Source: Sphingobacterium sp. PCS056 (GTDB lineage: Bacteria > Bacteroidota > Bacteroidia > Sphingobacteriales > Sphingobacteriaceae). Taken from it: DNA of 64,000 bases. Shown piece by piece: positions 8,757 to 18,178 of this stretch. Numbering within the stretch: position 1 is the stretch's first letter; every line of letters begins with the position of its first letter. The DNA lies in contig NZ_CP096883.1 of the NCBI RefSeq assembly GCF_023273895.1, positions 1,488,001 through 1,552,000 of the forward strand. Reading direction: 5' to 3'. The position numbers and the translations under genes are program-made. The notes beneath the pieces were generated by a model. It did not search any database, was not told where the DNA came from, and worked only from the letters and a program-made list of their open reading frames with translations.

Positions 8757-11700
8757 TTAAAAGTTAACATTCAAACCAAAAATATTGGTCTTTACCTGTG
8801 GGTAATAATTTCCTCTTGAATCTGCTGGTGCTTCTGGATCAAATCCATTGGCAAATCCTGTAATTGTCAATAAGTTTTGACCACTGTAGTATACTTTCGC
8901 TCCTTTGATACCAATTTTGTTCAATACACTTTGTGGTATATTGTATCCTAATGTGATGTTTTTCAAACGGACATAACTTGCATTTTGAACCCAAAAATCG
9001 GAAGGATTTGTGGAGGCCGAATTTTGACTCCATGAAGTTAGCGCACGAGGCATCGATCCATTTGGATTATTGACAATATGGAAACGGTCGGCATAAATTT
9101 CTGTTGGTTTATCCGAACCGGTAATGCTACCTAAGGCTTCACCCCAGAGGTATCCTTTTACATCAGCAGCTCCTTGCCAAAACATGTTGAGATCAAAATT
9201 TTTGTAGGAGAAATTCGTCGTAAGGCCGAAAATAAATTTAGGATCAGGTGAACCTAAATAAACACGGTCATTTCCATCAATTTTACCATCACCGTTTTGA
9301 TCTTTGTAGATTAAATCGCCTGCACCAACATCACCCGTTACACCTTTAACTTTTGAATCCACATATTCTTGATCGGAACGGTAGATACCCAATGTCTCAT
9401 AACCATAAAAGGAACGAAGTGGTAAGCCACGATCACGGACATAAAAAGTAGAATGTGGCTCCGCAGCATCTGATTTCCACTCTAGGATCTCATTCTTAAT
9501 ATAAGATGCATTTGCACCGATGTCAAATTTAAATTCTCCAGCTCTGTTAGCATAATTTGCTTGAACTTCAAGACCTCTATTTCTAACTTTTCCGGCATTT
9601 TGAGTCGGAGAAGGAAGTCCAAATTGAATTGGTATAGGTAAAGTTGTATATAAACGATCGGTCGTGCGATTGAAATAATCGATTACAAAACTCCACTTGT
9701 TTTTAAAGTTTAAATCTAAACCGATGTTGGAACTGACCGATCTTTCCCACAGCAAAGCTGGATTTGCGGCAACAGAAACGGTGCCTCCAGACGACAAGGC
9801 ATTGCCAAATGCATAGTTAAAACCAGAGTTGATGGTATAAATGCCTGGATACCACTCGTCGTTGGTCGGGTAAGCGTTTTCGCCTACACCAGTTAACGTT
9901 TGATTACCTAAGATACCCCATCCGCCTCTAAGTTTTAATTCAGATATGGAATTTGCTAAACTTGAATTTTGAAAGAAATTTTCTTGTGCTATGCGCCATC
10001 CTGCAGAGAATGATGGGAAGGTATTCCACTGATTGCTACTGACAAATCTGGATGAACCATCTCGTCGCACATTGGCTTCAAATAAATACTTATCAGCAAA
10101 CACATAATTGATACGACCAAAATAGGATCTTAAAATCAATTTTTTAGCTCCACCATTTGCCACTTGTCCAGATGGGTCTCCTAGTACTAATTCTTGCAAT
10201 TCAGTGCCTAAAAAGTTCTGACGGTATGCACTTGAAAAATCAGCACGTCTGGTTTCGTCCATAAAACCACCTAACACATTAACTTGATGCTTGCCAAAAG
10301 TCTTGTCGTAGGTTAGTAAGGATTGAAGCGTCAATAATTCTTCTTGATTGTTATAAACCGTTAAGTTATTTACACCTTGTTTTTGACTGGGCAACCCCGT
10401 GGTGTTATCATAGAATTGAATTTCCTTTACAAATTTTGAAGACATATTATCTCTAGGCTGGAAACTCACGACCTGTTTAAATTTAAGCCCTTCTACAATT
10501 TGGTACTCAGCGGATACATTGATGTTGGCATGTTTATAGATCATGGCATCAGTCGATTTCATGTCTAACCAGGCAATGGGATTTCCATCGCCATAATAGC
10601 CATAATATCCATTGGAGTATTTATAGGGAATAAAAGAGGGGATGCGGTTGGCCTGTCTAAAAATTTGAGCCATATCTCCTGTATATGGATTTACAGGCTC
10701 GTTGATTCGTTGATAGTTATAGGATAAGCCTAAATTCATCGAAAGCTTTGATGTAATTTTAGCTCCCAGATTTGTTCTAAAGTTATAACGATCGGACTTA
10801 GCGACGTCGATAACACCTTTCTGGTCCATGAAACCCAAAGAAGCCATGTAATTTACTTTTTCGGTAGCACCAGAATACTGCAGATTGTGTGACTGCTGTA
10901 GACCGCTTCCAGAATATAATAAATCTAACCAATCGGTATCGGGATATTTGTCGGGATTAGATTTATTTTTGAATCCTTCTAAGTCTGCTTCTGAAAATCG
11001 CAGTGCTAATTTTTGATTTGCTAATGCTTCATTCAAGATAACGGCATGATCGTATGATCGCATATATTTGGGTAAGCGTGTCGGATCTTGCCAGCCCGCA
11101 TAACCGCTATAGGTTAATTGCGGATCGCCCATTTTCCCTTTTTTTGTGGTGATTAAAACAACCCCATTGGCCGCTTTAGATCCATAAATTGCGGCACTAG
11201 GACCATCTTTTAGGACAGAGATGTTTTCAATATCATTGGGGTTGATATTGTTCATGGAGCTCTCAACACCATCTACCAAAACTAAAGGGTTGGCATTGTT
11301 GGTAGTACCCAGTCCACGGATACGAATCGTTCCGCCGTCTTTGCCGGGTTGTCCCGAGTTTTGAATGATCGTAACCCCCGCAAATTTACCTTGTAATGCC
11401 GTTGACACATTGGTTACTGGACGATCTTGTAGATCTTTACTGCTGATTGCTTGTACTGCTCCAGTTAGGTTCACTTTTTTCTGGGTTCCAAAACCAACAA
11501 CTACAACTTCATTCAACGTTTCGTTGGATTCGGTAAGTTGTACAGACATATTGGCTGATGTGATGACCTGTTCTAATTTTTCAAATCCAACTAAAGAAAA
11601 AACTAAGGTTTGGCCCGACTTAGCTTGGATTGAAAATTTTCCTTTATTATCCGTTGAAGTCGCTAATGCAGGATTTTCTTTAACAGTTATCGTGACACCG

Positions 11701-11888
11701 TTAAGGGGACCGGAACTGGAAGATACTGAGCCCGAGACAGCTTGCTGCTGGTTGAGCTGAGATTGCATACTGTTATTATCTGCATGATTTGCACGTACAT
11801 GATTGGGCAAAGTCAAAGCCAACATGAGGGCAGATGTCATGGGATAAAAGCTAGTTACAAAAAAAGGTTTAGTAATCTTTTTTATCAT
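8757..11888 (-). CDS. SusC/RagA-family TonB-linked outer membrane transporter
   Basis: 1043 residues: signal peptide, N-terminal carboxypeptidase-like domain (about 50-125; SVSSSSGPLNGVTITVKENP ... GKFSIQAKSGQTLVFSLVGF), TonB box region (NEVVVVGFG, about 131-139), plug domain (LQGKFAGVTIIQNSGQPGKDG, ANPLVLVDGVE, DGPSAAIYGSKAANGVVLITTK) and a large barrel ending in the aromatic NIFGLNVNF. There is no STN domain, so it is not expected to signal to a FecR/sigma pair, in contrast to the second SusC at 18-21 kb. It forms a two-gene operon with the SusD gene. Family and function (TonB-driven import of an oligomer) are secure; the substrate is not. Confidence 0.95.
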   Translation of the reverse strand: MIKKITKPFFVTSFYPMTSALMLALTLPNHVRANHADNNSMQSQLNQQQAVSGSVSSSSGPLNGVTITVKENPALATSTDNKGKFSIQAKSGQTLVFSLVGFEKLEQVITSANMSVQLTESNETLNEVVVVGFGTQKKVNLTGAVQAISSKDLQDRPVTNVSTALQGKFAGVTIIQNSGQPGKDGGTIRIRGLGTTNNANPLVLVDGVESSMNNINPNDIENISVLKDGPSAAIYGSKAANGVVLITTKKGKMGDPQLTYSGYAGWQDPTRLPKYMRSYDHAVILNEALANQKLALRFSEADLEGFKNKSNPDKYPDTDWLDLLYSGSGLQQSHNLQYSGATEKVNYMASLGFMDQKGVIDVAKSDRYNFRTNLGAKITSKLSMNLGLSYNYQRINEPVNPYTGDMAQIFRQANRIPSFIPYKYSNGYYGYYGDGNPIAWLDMKSTDAMIYKHANINVSAEYQIVEGLKFKQVVSFQPRDNMSSKFVKEIQFYDNTTGLPSQKQGVNNLTVYNNQEELLTLQSLLTYDKTFGKHQVNVLGGFMDETRRADFSSAYRQNFLGTELQELVLGDPSGQVANGGAKKLILRSYFGRINYVFADKYLFEANVRRDGSSRFVSSNQWNTFPSFSAGWRIAQENFFQNSSLANSISELKLRGGWGILGNQTLTGVGENAYPTNDEWYPGIYTINSGFNYAFGNALSSGGTVSVAANPALLWERSVSSNIGLDLNFKNKWSFVIDYFNRTTDRLYTTLPIPIQFGLPSPTQNAGKVRNRGLEVQANYANRAGEFKFDIGANASYIKNEILEWKSDAAEPHSTFYVRDRGLPLRSFYGYETLGIYRSDQEYVDSKVKGVTGDVGAGDLIYKDQNGDGKIDGNDRVYLGSPDPKFIFGLTTNFSYKNFDLNMFWQGAADVKGYLWGEALGSITGSDKPTEIYADRFHIVNNPNGSMPRALTSWSQNSASTNPSDFWVQNASYVRLKNITLGYNIPQSVLNKIGIKGAKVYYSGQNLLTITGFANGFDPEAPADSRGNYYPQVKTNIFGLNVNF

Positions 11889-12416
11889 AATGTATTAATT
11901 AGTGAGTGTGGTTTAGTTATGATTTGACATCATAAGTGTCCAAAATACACCAAAAAAAAATAAAACAAAAGGAGTGCAAAAAGACAATCGATTGCGTAAA
12001 ATGAGGCGTTCAATATTTACAATTTAAGATTAAAAACATATTCTTACCTGTCTTAGCTTGGGACAAGGATAATCAAAAGCGCCTATATTTTGTTGAGATT
12101 TTATTCATGTACGTAGCTTGTTTTAAGACCAAGCAAGCTGTTTTTTTAGGGTAACTAGGTCAGGTACTCCTATCTCCTTGCGCCAATTAATTTGATATAC
12201 CTGAACATGTGTACACACTGCTCTATGCATAAGCATGGCCTGGGGTAAAAGGTGAAATATAGCTGATGTTGCTAAAGAACAATCAGTCGATGGAATCTGG
12301 AATATCGCTGCATCACGCTGTCATTATGATGTTAAAGGGTCACTGTGTTACTATTGTGAGGGCTATTAAGTGAGTAGCAAACGACCTTCTTGGTCTTTTG
12401 ATGTAACATCTTATTG
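11889..12416. other. Divergent intergenic region
   Basis: This gap separates the minus-strand susC gene from the plus-strand PagL-like gene. The minus-strand side next to susC is T-rich with a possible -7 element (TATTTTGG) about 55 bp upstream of the start. No gene, RNA or strong hairpin was seen in the remainder. Confidence 0.4.
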
Positions 12417-12448
12417 TTTTGCAATTGAACATGGAGTTGTTACCTTTG
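12417..12448 (+). promoter_or_regulatory. Bacteroidota-type promoter for the PagL-like gene
   Basis: TTTTG at 12417-12421, exactly 19 bp, then TACCTTTG at 12441-12448, matching the Bacteroidota consensus TTTG-N19-21-TAnnTTTG. It lies about 77 bp upstream of the ATG. Confidence 0.6.
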
Positions 12449-12524
12449 TGCGTTTTCAAATGTTGACTCCGAGTTAACCGTTTTTTAAACAAATTAATCC
12501 GCTTTTAAATTAAGTACCCATTTC

Positions 12525-13709
12525 ATGACAGTAAGAGTTCTGATTTTTATCGCCCTAGCATTTACTTCCTTTTCATTGGCCGCTCAGGTGACTCCTCGTA
12601 TTTCAAGTTCCTTAGATTCCAGTAAAGCGACCGGTTCGGGCAAGCCTAGATTGATCTTTCAGCTTGAACATGAAAGTGGTGGCGAATTGAAGATGAATGA
12701 ACGTACTAAAGAGACACTGGCTGATTCTTATTACAATGGCATCAACTTTCGCATTGGTTTCCAGAGCCAGTATAAAGATTCGGTGCAGAGTGTGTACAAT
12801 GAATTGTACCATTACCCCATCTATGGTATAGGTGTGTACAGCAGTACCTTTGGTCAGGAGCATCTTGGAGACCCCTTTGCAGTATATGGATTCGTAGCGA
12901 TTCCGATCGCTCCAAAAGTAAATAGTAAATGGAATTTTAACTATCGCATTGCACTGGGTTTATCGGGTCGATTTAATCCTTATAATGAGGAAGAAAATCC
13001 ATTGAACTTGATCATTGGAAGTAAAAATAATGTATATATCGATCTGGGGGTACAGGCCAATTATCGATTGAGCTCAAAATTTCAACTGGGTGCTGGACTT
13101 GCGTTCCATCACTTTAGCAATGGTGCATTGGCATTGCCCAATACAGGGATCAATTTGTTGCCCTTAAGCCTATCGGTTTCCTATAGTCCATCAAGCCAAC
13201 CTTTTGATTTTAGAAAATCGGTGATCCGTCCAATGGATGATAAACAGGAGCTTCGCTTTAATTATGCTTTTGGATTTAAGCAGATCGACCGTGAAAATGA
13301 TAAACAATATTTTAAATCAACACTCGGTGCTTACTACAGCAAACATCTTGGCTATAAGTGGCGCATCGGTGCAGGAATGGATGCTTTCTATTCCGCAAGC
13401 GGTCACGACCAAAAAGTGGCGGGAGACAAAACGGGTTCGTTTGGAGCATTGTTCTCGTATGGTCCTGCGTTTTATATCGATCATGTGCTCAACCCCAGAT
13501 TATATTTAAATGGTAACGTGGGCGCTTATCTGCACCGCAACAAATTTAATGGGGAGAGCAGCCCGATCTACCTCAGGGCAGGGGTGCGGTACAAAGTGTA
13601 TCGTGATATCTTTACGGGAGTTTCCATTAAAGCACATGCTGGAAAGGCTGATTTTATCGAGTGGACCATGGGGTATGGGCTTCAGTTAAAAAAGAAAAAA
13701 AACCAGTAA
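12525..13709 (+). CDS. Acyloxyacyl hydrolase / PagL-like lipid A 3-O-deacylase
   Basis: 394 residues with a signal peptide (FTSFSLAAQ). Residues about 40-235 form a small outer-membrane barrel with the PagL hallmark AFHHFSNG (His196-Phe-Ser198 as the catalytic pair, followed by Asn-Gly) and ALPNTGINLLPLSLSVSY after it, as in acyloxyacyl hydrolases. PagL removes the 3-O-acyl chain of lipid A in the outer membrane. The protein is twice the size of PagL itself: a second barrel-like half (about 245-394) resembles a repeat of the first in style but lacks the HxS motif. It is a single gene with its own promoter; no lipid A genes are nearby. Confidence 0.75.
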   Translation: MTVRVLIFIALAFTSFSLAAQVTPRISSSLDSSKATGSGKPRLIFQLEHESGGELKMNERTKETLADSYYNGINFRIGFQSQYKDSVQSVYNELYHYPIYGIGVYSSTFGQEHLGDPFAVYGFVAIPIAPKVNSKWNFNYRIALGLSGRFNPYNEEENPLNLIIGSKNNVYIDLGVQANYRLSSKFQLGAGLAFHHFSNGALALPNTGINLLPLSLSVSYSPSSQPFDFRKSVIRPMDDKQELRFNYAFGFKQIDRENDKQYFKSTLGAYYSKHLGYKWRIGAGMDAFYSASGHDQKVAGDKTGSFGALFSYGPAFYIDHVLNPRLYLNGNVGAYLHRNKFNGESSPIYLRAGVRYKVYRDIFTGVSIKAHAGKADFIEWTMGYGLQLKKKKNQ

Positions 13710-13850
13710 TACGTATTGCTTAATGAAGATGAGTTCATATTCGTGAGTGGATCACTACATGAGGTGTACGGTCAATATGATCATCTGATATATGAAGACA
13801 TTTAGAATGAATAGGACAGCTTTTAAAGCAGATTCCAGAATATCATGATG

Positions 13851-13999
13851 ATGGAACATATCTTTAAGGAGGATTTCAGAGATTTTCAGACAGCTCTGAA
13901 TTAAGATGAAGTCAGATCTATTTTAGTTGGTGGGTGTACCGTTATTTTGCATGGTTATTTTCGTACAACTGATGATAAAGAAGGTGCCCTCTTATGGAC
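13851..13999 (+). pseudogene. Broken AbiEii/DUF6036-like nucleotidyltransferase gene, cut by an IS
   Basis: From the ATG at 13851 the frame reads MEHIFKEDFRDFQTALN, a TAA stop (13902-13904), then in the same frame DEVRSILVGGCTVILHGYF and RTTDDKEGALLW up to the IS end. The pattern FxxALN...VRxxLVGGxxVxLHGYxRTT is the N-terminus of the nucleotidyltransferase/AbiEii-toxin-like family (LVGG plus the start of the active-site strand). The usual acidic GDxDxW motif is not reached, and nothing of the remainder was found beyond the IS. So it is doubly broken: an internal stop and a truncation. Confidence 0.55.
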
Positions 14000-14026
14000 T
14001 GCCCCCAAAATATTGGACAAATTTAG

Positions 14027-14863
14027 TTAATTAGATTTGTAATAATGAGCTCGATATTCTGTCGGGCTCATTCCATTTAAATTTAGTTTTATCCGTTGAT
14101 TATTGTAATAGGAGATATAATCTTCTATTTCGCTTTTTAACTTCTCTGTTGATTCGTATTGTTTTAGATAAAACAGTTCTGATTTTAAAATTCCGAAGAA
14201 ATTTTCAATTACGGCATTATCAAGGCAATTTCCTTTTCTGGACATGCTTTGAGTGATTCCGTTTTCTTTGAGCCACTGTTGATATTTAGGCATTTGGTAT
14301 TGCCAGCCCTGATCAGAATGTAAAAGCAGTTGTGATGCCCCCCTTGCTTTGGGCAGTGCCTTTTTGAGCATATCCATTACCCCTTTAAAGACCGGCCTGT
14401 CAGTAATTTCATAACTTATAACTTCCTGATTAAACAGATCAATTATTGGGGAGAGATACAGCTTTTTTTCCTTGACTTTGAACTCAGTAATATCCGTGGC
14501 CCATTTTTGCAAAGGCCCCTCAGCCTGGAATTTCCTGTTGAGGATATTGGGAGCGATCTTGCCCAGTTCACCCCGGTATGACCTGTATTTCTTTATCCTG
14601 ATCAGACTCTTCAAACCCATTTCCCTCATTAATCTAAGAATGGTCTTATGATTCATATCCACTCCATCCCGTTTGAGCTGCAGGGTAATGCGGCGATAGC
14701 CAAAGCGGCCCTTATGTACATGGTAAACTTTGTTGATTTGCGCTTTCACCTGTTCGTATTTATCTGCTTGTCCCTCCTTCTTGGAATGATAATAGAAAGT
14801 ACTTCTTGCCATTTTAACGCAACTCAGCAGGATATCAAGATCAAATTGATGCCTTAGCTCCAT
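14027..14863 (-). CDS. IS3-family transposase OrfB (DDE integrase domain)
   Basis: 278 residues: an HTH_21-like N-terminus (YHVHKGRFGYRRITLQLKRD, outline) followed by an rve integrase core. The DDE residues are visible as WATDITEF (first Asp), LLHSDQGWQYQ (second Asp) and NCLDNAVIENFFGILKSE (Glu). The start ATG (14861-14863) overlaps the stop codon of orfA by one base, in the -1 frame. A slippery heptamer A AAA AAG (minus strand, 14911 to 14905) lies near the end of orfA, and the -1 frame from there is open into orfB, so an OrfAB fusion by programmed frameshifting is expected, as in other IS3 elements. Confidence 0.93.
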   Translation of the reverse strand: MELRHQFDLDILLSCVKMARSTFYYHSKKEGQADKYEQVKAQINKVYHVHKGRFGYRRITLQLKRDGVDMNHKTILRLMREMGLKSLIRIKKYRSYRGELGKIAPNILNRKFQAEGPLQKWATDITEFKVKEKKLYLSPIIDLFNQEVISYEITDRPVFKGVMDMLKKALPKARGASQLLLHSDQGWQYQMPKYQQWLKENGITQSMSRKGNCLDNAVIENFFGILKSELFYLKQYESTEKLKSEIEDYISYYNNQRIKLNLNGMSPTEYRAHYYKSN

Positions 14864-15396
14864 TATGGCTTTCGCTTGTTTTCGGCTTGAGCTAAGGCGC
14901 TGAGCTTTTTTAGCAGGGCATTTTCTGCACGTAAATACTCATTCTCCTGCAAAAGTTCCTCTTCACGCGTGAGCGCTTTATTCGTTTTTCTAACTTTTCG
15001 CTTGATCTGCGGATTTGCTTTCTTTGTCATCAAGGGTCTCCCTTTTGGCCGTGCCTCCAATCCTTCTGGACCAAACTTGTCCAGCCTTTTCTGCCATTCA
15101 ATGATATGGGCATCCGAGGAAAGGTCAAAGCGTACACGGGCTTCTTTCAAAGATAAACTTTCTTCTCGGATTGCAGTAAGGACAGAAAGCTTAAAAGAAG
15201 CACTAAAGTGTCTTTTCCCTTTCCTGGGAAGTAGCCCCGATTCCCCCTGATACTTATATATTTTGTACCACGTCTCAAACAAAGAATACGTAATCCCGAA
15301 TTCTTCTCCCAAAGACTTTGCAGAACGATAATGCTCATCCATTTGTCTAACACAGCTCAACTTAAATTCAAAACTGTGCTTGTTTTTCTTATTCAT
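14863..15396 (-). CDS. IS3-family transposase OrfA (HTH protein)
   Basis: 177 residues with two helix-turn-helix segments (FKLSCVRQMDEHYRSAKSLG and FKLSVLTAIREESLSLKEA) and a C-terminal leucine-rich coiled coil (EEELLQENEYLRAENALLKK), the standard IS150-group OrfA plan: end recognition plus multimerisation. The slippery A6G site for -1 frameshifting lies in the codons for LLKKL near the C-terminus. Confidence 0.92.
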   Translation of the reverse strand: MNKKNKHSFEFKLSCVRQMDEHYRSAKSLGEEFGITYSLFETWYKIYKYQGESGLLPRKGKRHFSASFKLSVLTAIREESLSLKEARVRFDLSSDAHIIEWQKRLDKFGPEGLEARPKGRPLMTKKANPQIKRKVRKTNKALTREEELLQENEYLRAENALLKKLSALAQAENKRKP

Positions 15397-15517
15397 AAAA
15401 ATGCCCCCAGAAAGTGTCTAACTTTTTGGGGGCACTGCATTATGGCGCACCTTCTTTATCTAAAATAATAGCGCAGTTAAAATGGGGTTATTTTTAAAGG
15501 GCTAAACTTGCGTGTTA

Positions 15518-16705
15518 TTATTTTAGAAGTTCTGTTAAAGCTTGATCTAGACTTGCACCACGCATATTATGTTTAATAATTCGACCTTCTGAATCGATCA
15601 AAAGTGCATAAGGTATACCTTGTATATCATAGCTTTTGGCAATTTGACTATCGAAACCTTCCCGTGCATTATACTGATTCCAGGTCATATGCTCTTCGGC
15701 CATAGCCTTGGTCCAGTCTTTTTCCTTCTCATCCAAGGAGATGCTGACAATATCAAAACCCTTATCTTTCCATTCGTTGTAGGTATGTCTTAAGTGTGGA
15801 ATTTCTCCGCGACATGGACCGCACCACGATGCCCAGAATTCTAATAAGATGTACTTCTTGTCTTTTGGAAAAATAGAGAGCAACTGTACAGGGTTGCCAG
15901 CTTGATCAACCAACGGACCGTCTATGATTTTGGCCCCTATCGCTGTTGCTCTAGCTTTGGAGATCATTTCTTTTAAATCGTTGTACGCTTTTTTGCCATT
16001 CCAATGTGGATCAAAAATAGTCAGCAGCTCGTCCATTTGAAGGTTAGAAAGTGTCTCTTCTCCGTAACCCATGATCATGTAAGTCGCTTCATCTAAGGAA
16101 ACCCGTTCTTGAGGATTGTTTTTAATAAAGTTCCATTTGCGTTCAAAAATTTGTTTTTTAAGTGGATCTATTGCTTTCAAAATAGCGATTCCTCTTTCGG
16201 TATTGAACTGTTCTTTTTGAGAAGGACCATAGTATTCGGTCATATAAGCCTGATCGAGAACGTTGATCTCCTTCCTTTCTTTTTGGTTCATGTTGGTCAA
16301 TTGGTCTGCCATGCTTTGTGCATGTGAACCTTCAACAATAGGCTTGACCTGAGGTAGATTGGGTCTATAATAATAGGAAGGTAAACTGTCGATGTAGCCC
16401 GTAAGGCGGATATGGCCTTTGTCCAAATAGAATGTACTGGCCTTCCAGGTGGACTCTTCTGCCGTCGCCGATGGTGCAATCGTCATCCTGATCAATTCAG
16501 CCTCCGGAATGTCGCCTGTGATCTGGAACTGATTATTTTTAATAACAGCAGTCCCGATGATTCTCTGATCACTGCCTCCCAATAATTTGACAATTTGACC
16601 GTTGGCTTTTTCGCCTTTCATATTTCCGGATAGCGAAAATGGTTTTTGCGCAGTGGAAATAAGGGTGATGCTGCTCAACGCAATGGTGAATAGGATTTTT
16701 TTCAT
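15518..16705 (-). CDS. TlpA-like thioredoxin-fold protein with DUF4369 domain
   Basis: 395 residues with a signal peptide (ALSSITLISTAQ). An N-terminal DUF4369-type domain (about 25-130; FSLSGNMKGEKANGQIVKLL) is followed by a helical linker and a C-terminal TlpA/AhpC-TSA domain (about 265-395) with the redox motif FWASWCGPCRGEIPHLR. The two cysteines imply thiol-disulphide exchange in the periplasm. It lies 43 bp downstream of the susD-like gene at 16749 and is probably the last gene of the sigma/FecR/SusC/SusD operon; such trailing TlpA proteins are frequent in Sphingobacteriaceae SusCD clusters. The exact substrate is unknown. Confidence 0.88.
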   Translation of the reverse strand: MKKILFTIALSSITLISTAQKPFSLSGNMKGEKANGQIVKLLGGSDQRIIGTAVIKNNQFQITGDIPEAELIRMTIAPSATAEESTWKASTFYLDKGHIRLTGYIDSLPSYYYRPNLPQVKPIVEGSHAQSMADQLTNMNQKERKEINVLDQAYMTEYYGPSQKEQFNTERGIAILKAIDPLKKQIFERKWNFIKNNPQERVSLDEATYMIMGYGEETLSNLQMDELLTIFDPHWNGKKAYNDLKEMISKARATAIGAKIIDGPLVDQAGNPVQLLSIFPKDKKYILLEFWASWCGPCRGEIPHLRHTYNEWKDKGFDIVSISLDEKEKDWTKAMAEEHMTWNQYNAREGFDSQIAKSYDIQGIPYALLIDSEGRIIKHNMRGASLDQALTELLK

Positions 16706-16748
16706 TTTTAAAGTGTATAGATAGATGTATCGTTTTATGTGTGCTTAT

Positions 16749-18167
16749 TTATAAAGGATTTTGCGTCAAGAGTGCATTTCCGGCTAATGCCGCTTGAGGA
16801 AATGGCAACACCAATTGTGATTCGGCTTTGATCGTGCTTTTGATGGCATTTAAACCGATGTTTTTTGCTTTATAGTACCGTACATAGTCAAACCAGTCTT
16901 CTCCATTTTCAGCAAAAAGTTCCAGCACTTTATGGTCAAATATGCTGCGTAATAAGGTCTCACTGGGCAGTTGCGCGACATAATTCATGGGGTAGCCCGC
17001 TCGAGAAGCCATTTTTTGGAAACTTTCACGGGCTGCGCTGTCGTGGCCATTGCGGGCGGCAGCTTCGGCATGGATAAAATAGATTTCACCTAGGCGCAAA
17101 ATCATCTGCGTATTGTGCTTTCCTGTACCATTGGAAGCATACGGATATTTTCCGTTGCCCAGTGCTCCAGCCGATGCGGGATTAAACATCATGTAAAAAC
17201 GGGGGTCGTATCCTGCTCCGGTAGCGAGATTGCCGTCTGATGCGCCAGCTAGGAGACCATCTGCCATGCGTTTGGTATAATCACTATAGGTTGTTCTGGC
17301 GACCTGATCTGATGCTGTTTCCATGGGCCCTGAGGTATAGGTGGCAAAAAGTACTTCAGCAGATTCATAACCCTGTATAAATATATTGCTGAAGTCATCT
17401 TCAAGCATATATCCCTTGTTGTCCGCATCTTCGATGACTTCTTGTGCTATCTGTTCTGCTAGTGCATATTTTCCCATGTGCAACAGGACTTTCGCTTTGA
17501 TGGCTTTAGCAGTCATTTGGGTAACATAATAGTGAAACTCCTGTTGTGCGGGCGCATGAGCAATCGCAAAATCTAAATCTTGTAAGATAAAATCATAACT
17601 AGCCTGTACATTGGCGCGAGCTGCAGTTTCAGTACCCTGAAAGGGTTGGTCTCGCAGTACGATCCCATAGTTGGACTGCAGATCAAAGAAGTACCCAAAG
17701 TGGCGTAATAACTGGAAGTGTGCTAATGCCCGCTGGATTTTACATTCAGCGATGATTTCGAGGACACGTTGCTCCGGTGTCCCTTTAGCATCGCCCCTTT
17801 CCATCAACATGATGAGATTATTGGCGCTATTGATCGTCAGATAACTCCCCTGATAGAGATTGGAAAGGGCTACATTGCTCGCTTGTATGCTGTTGGTGAT
17901 AAATTCCTGACCACCGGTCAATCCGCCTCCTTTGCTGGCTGTGGTTCCAGAAAGAATGGACATGTAGGGTCTGAAAGAAGATACATTAAAGGTCCGCCAG
18001 CTCTTGTAGACTCCACGGAGCACGGATTCGGCAGATTCGGTATTGTACACCACATTATCGGTTTCCATTTTATAATAGGGCTTGATATCATCGATGTCTC
18101 CTACCATACTGCATGCACTCATGCTGAGTGTAGCGGCTATATAAATTCCTAAATATTTAATTTTCAT
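16749..18167 (-). CDS. SusD/RagB-family lipoprotein
   Basis: 472 residues with a lipobox (LSMSAC, Cys19). It has the SusD layout: SAESVLRGVYKSWRTF near the N-terminus, TPR-type helices in the middle (ECKIQRALAHFQLLRHFGYF), and the C-terminal part with LRLGEIYFIHAEAAARNG and ELFAENGEDWFDYVRYYK. It is shorter than the SusD at 7.2 kb. It follows the STN-type SusC by 11 bp and should form the lid of that transporter on the cell surface. Confidence 0.9.
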   Translation of the reverse strand: MKIKYLGIYIAATLSMSACSMVGDIDDIKPYYKMETDNVVYNTESAESVLRGVYKSWRTFNVSSFRPYMSILSGTTASKGGGLTGGQEFITNSIQASNVALSNLYQGSYLTINSANNLIMLMERGDAKGTPEQRVLEIIAECKIQRALAHFQLLRHFGYFFDLQSNYGIVLRDQPFQGTETAARANVQASYDFILQDLDFAIAHAPAQQEFHYYVTQMTAKAIKAKVLLHMGKYALAEQIAQEVIEDADNKGYMLEDDFSNIFIQGYESAEVLFATYTSGPMETASDQVARTTYSDYTKRMADGLLAGASDGNLATGAGYDPRFYMMFNPASAGALGNGKYPYASNGTGKHNTQMILRLGEIYFIHAEAAARNGHDSAARESFQKMASRAGYPMNYVAQLPSETLLRSIFDHKVLELFAENGEDWFDYVRYYKAKNIGLNAIKSTIKAESQLVLPFPQAALAGNALLTQNPL

Positions 18168-18178
18168 ATCTTTATAAT

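Larger units (their letters stand above)
14000..15434 (-). mobile_element. IS3-family insertion sequence (IS150-like group)
   Basis: Two overlapping ORFs (orfA 14863-15396, orfB 14027-14863) lie between imperfect terminal inverted repeats: left end TGCCCCCAAAATATTGGACA and right end (reverse complement) TGCCCCCAAAAAGTTAGACA. Length is about 1435 bp. A normal 3-4 bp target duplication is not evident at these ends. TTATGG occurs at 13992-13997 and again at 15440-15445 and could be a 6-bp duplication if the true ends are 13998 and 15439. Both ORFs look intact, so the element may be active. Confidence 0.88.

Noticed and set aside
8747..8770. Earlier start of the SusD gene
   Set aside because: It would overlap the SusC stop and add a basic stretch ahead of the lipoprotein signal.
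7169..11888. SusCD pair at 7-12 kb as a full polysaccharide utilisation locus
   Set aside because: No glycosidase, lyase or regulator accompanies the pair.
13974..13999. Hairpin beside the IS as a terminator of the PagL-like gene
   Set aside because: It is 265 bp away and has no T-run on either side.
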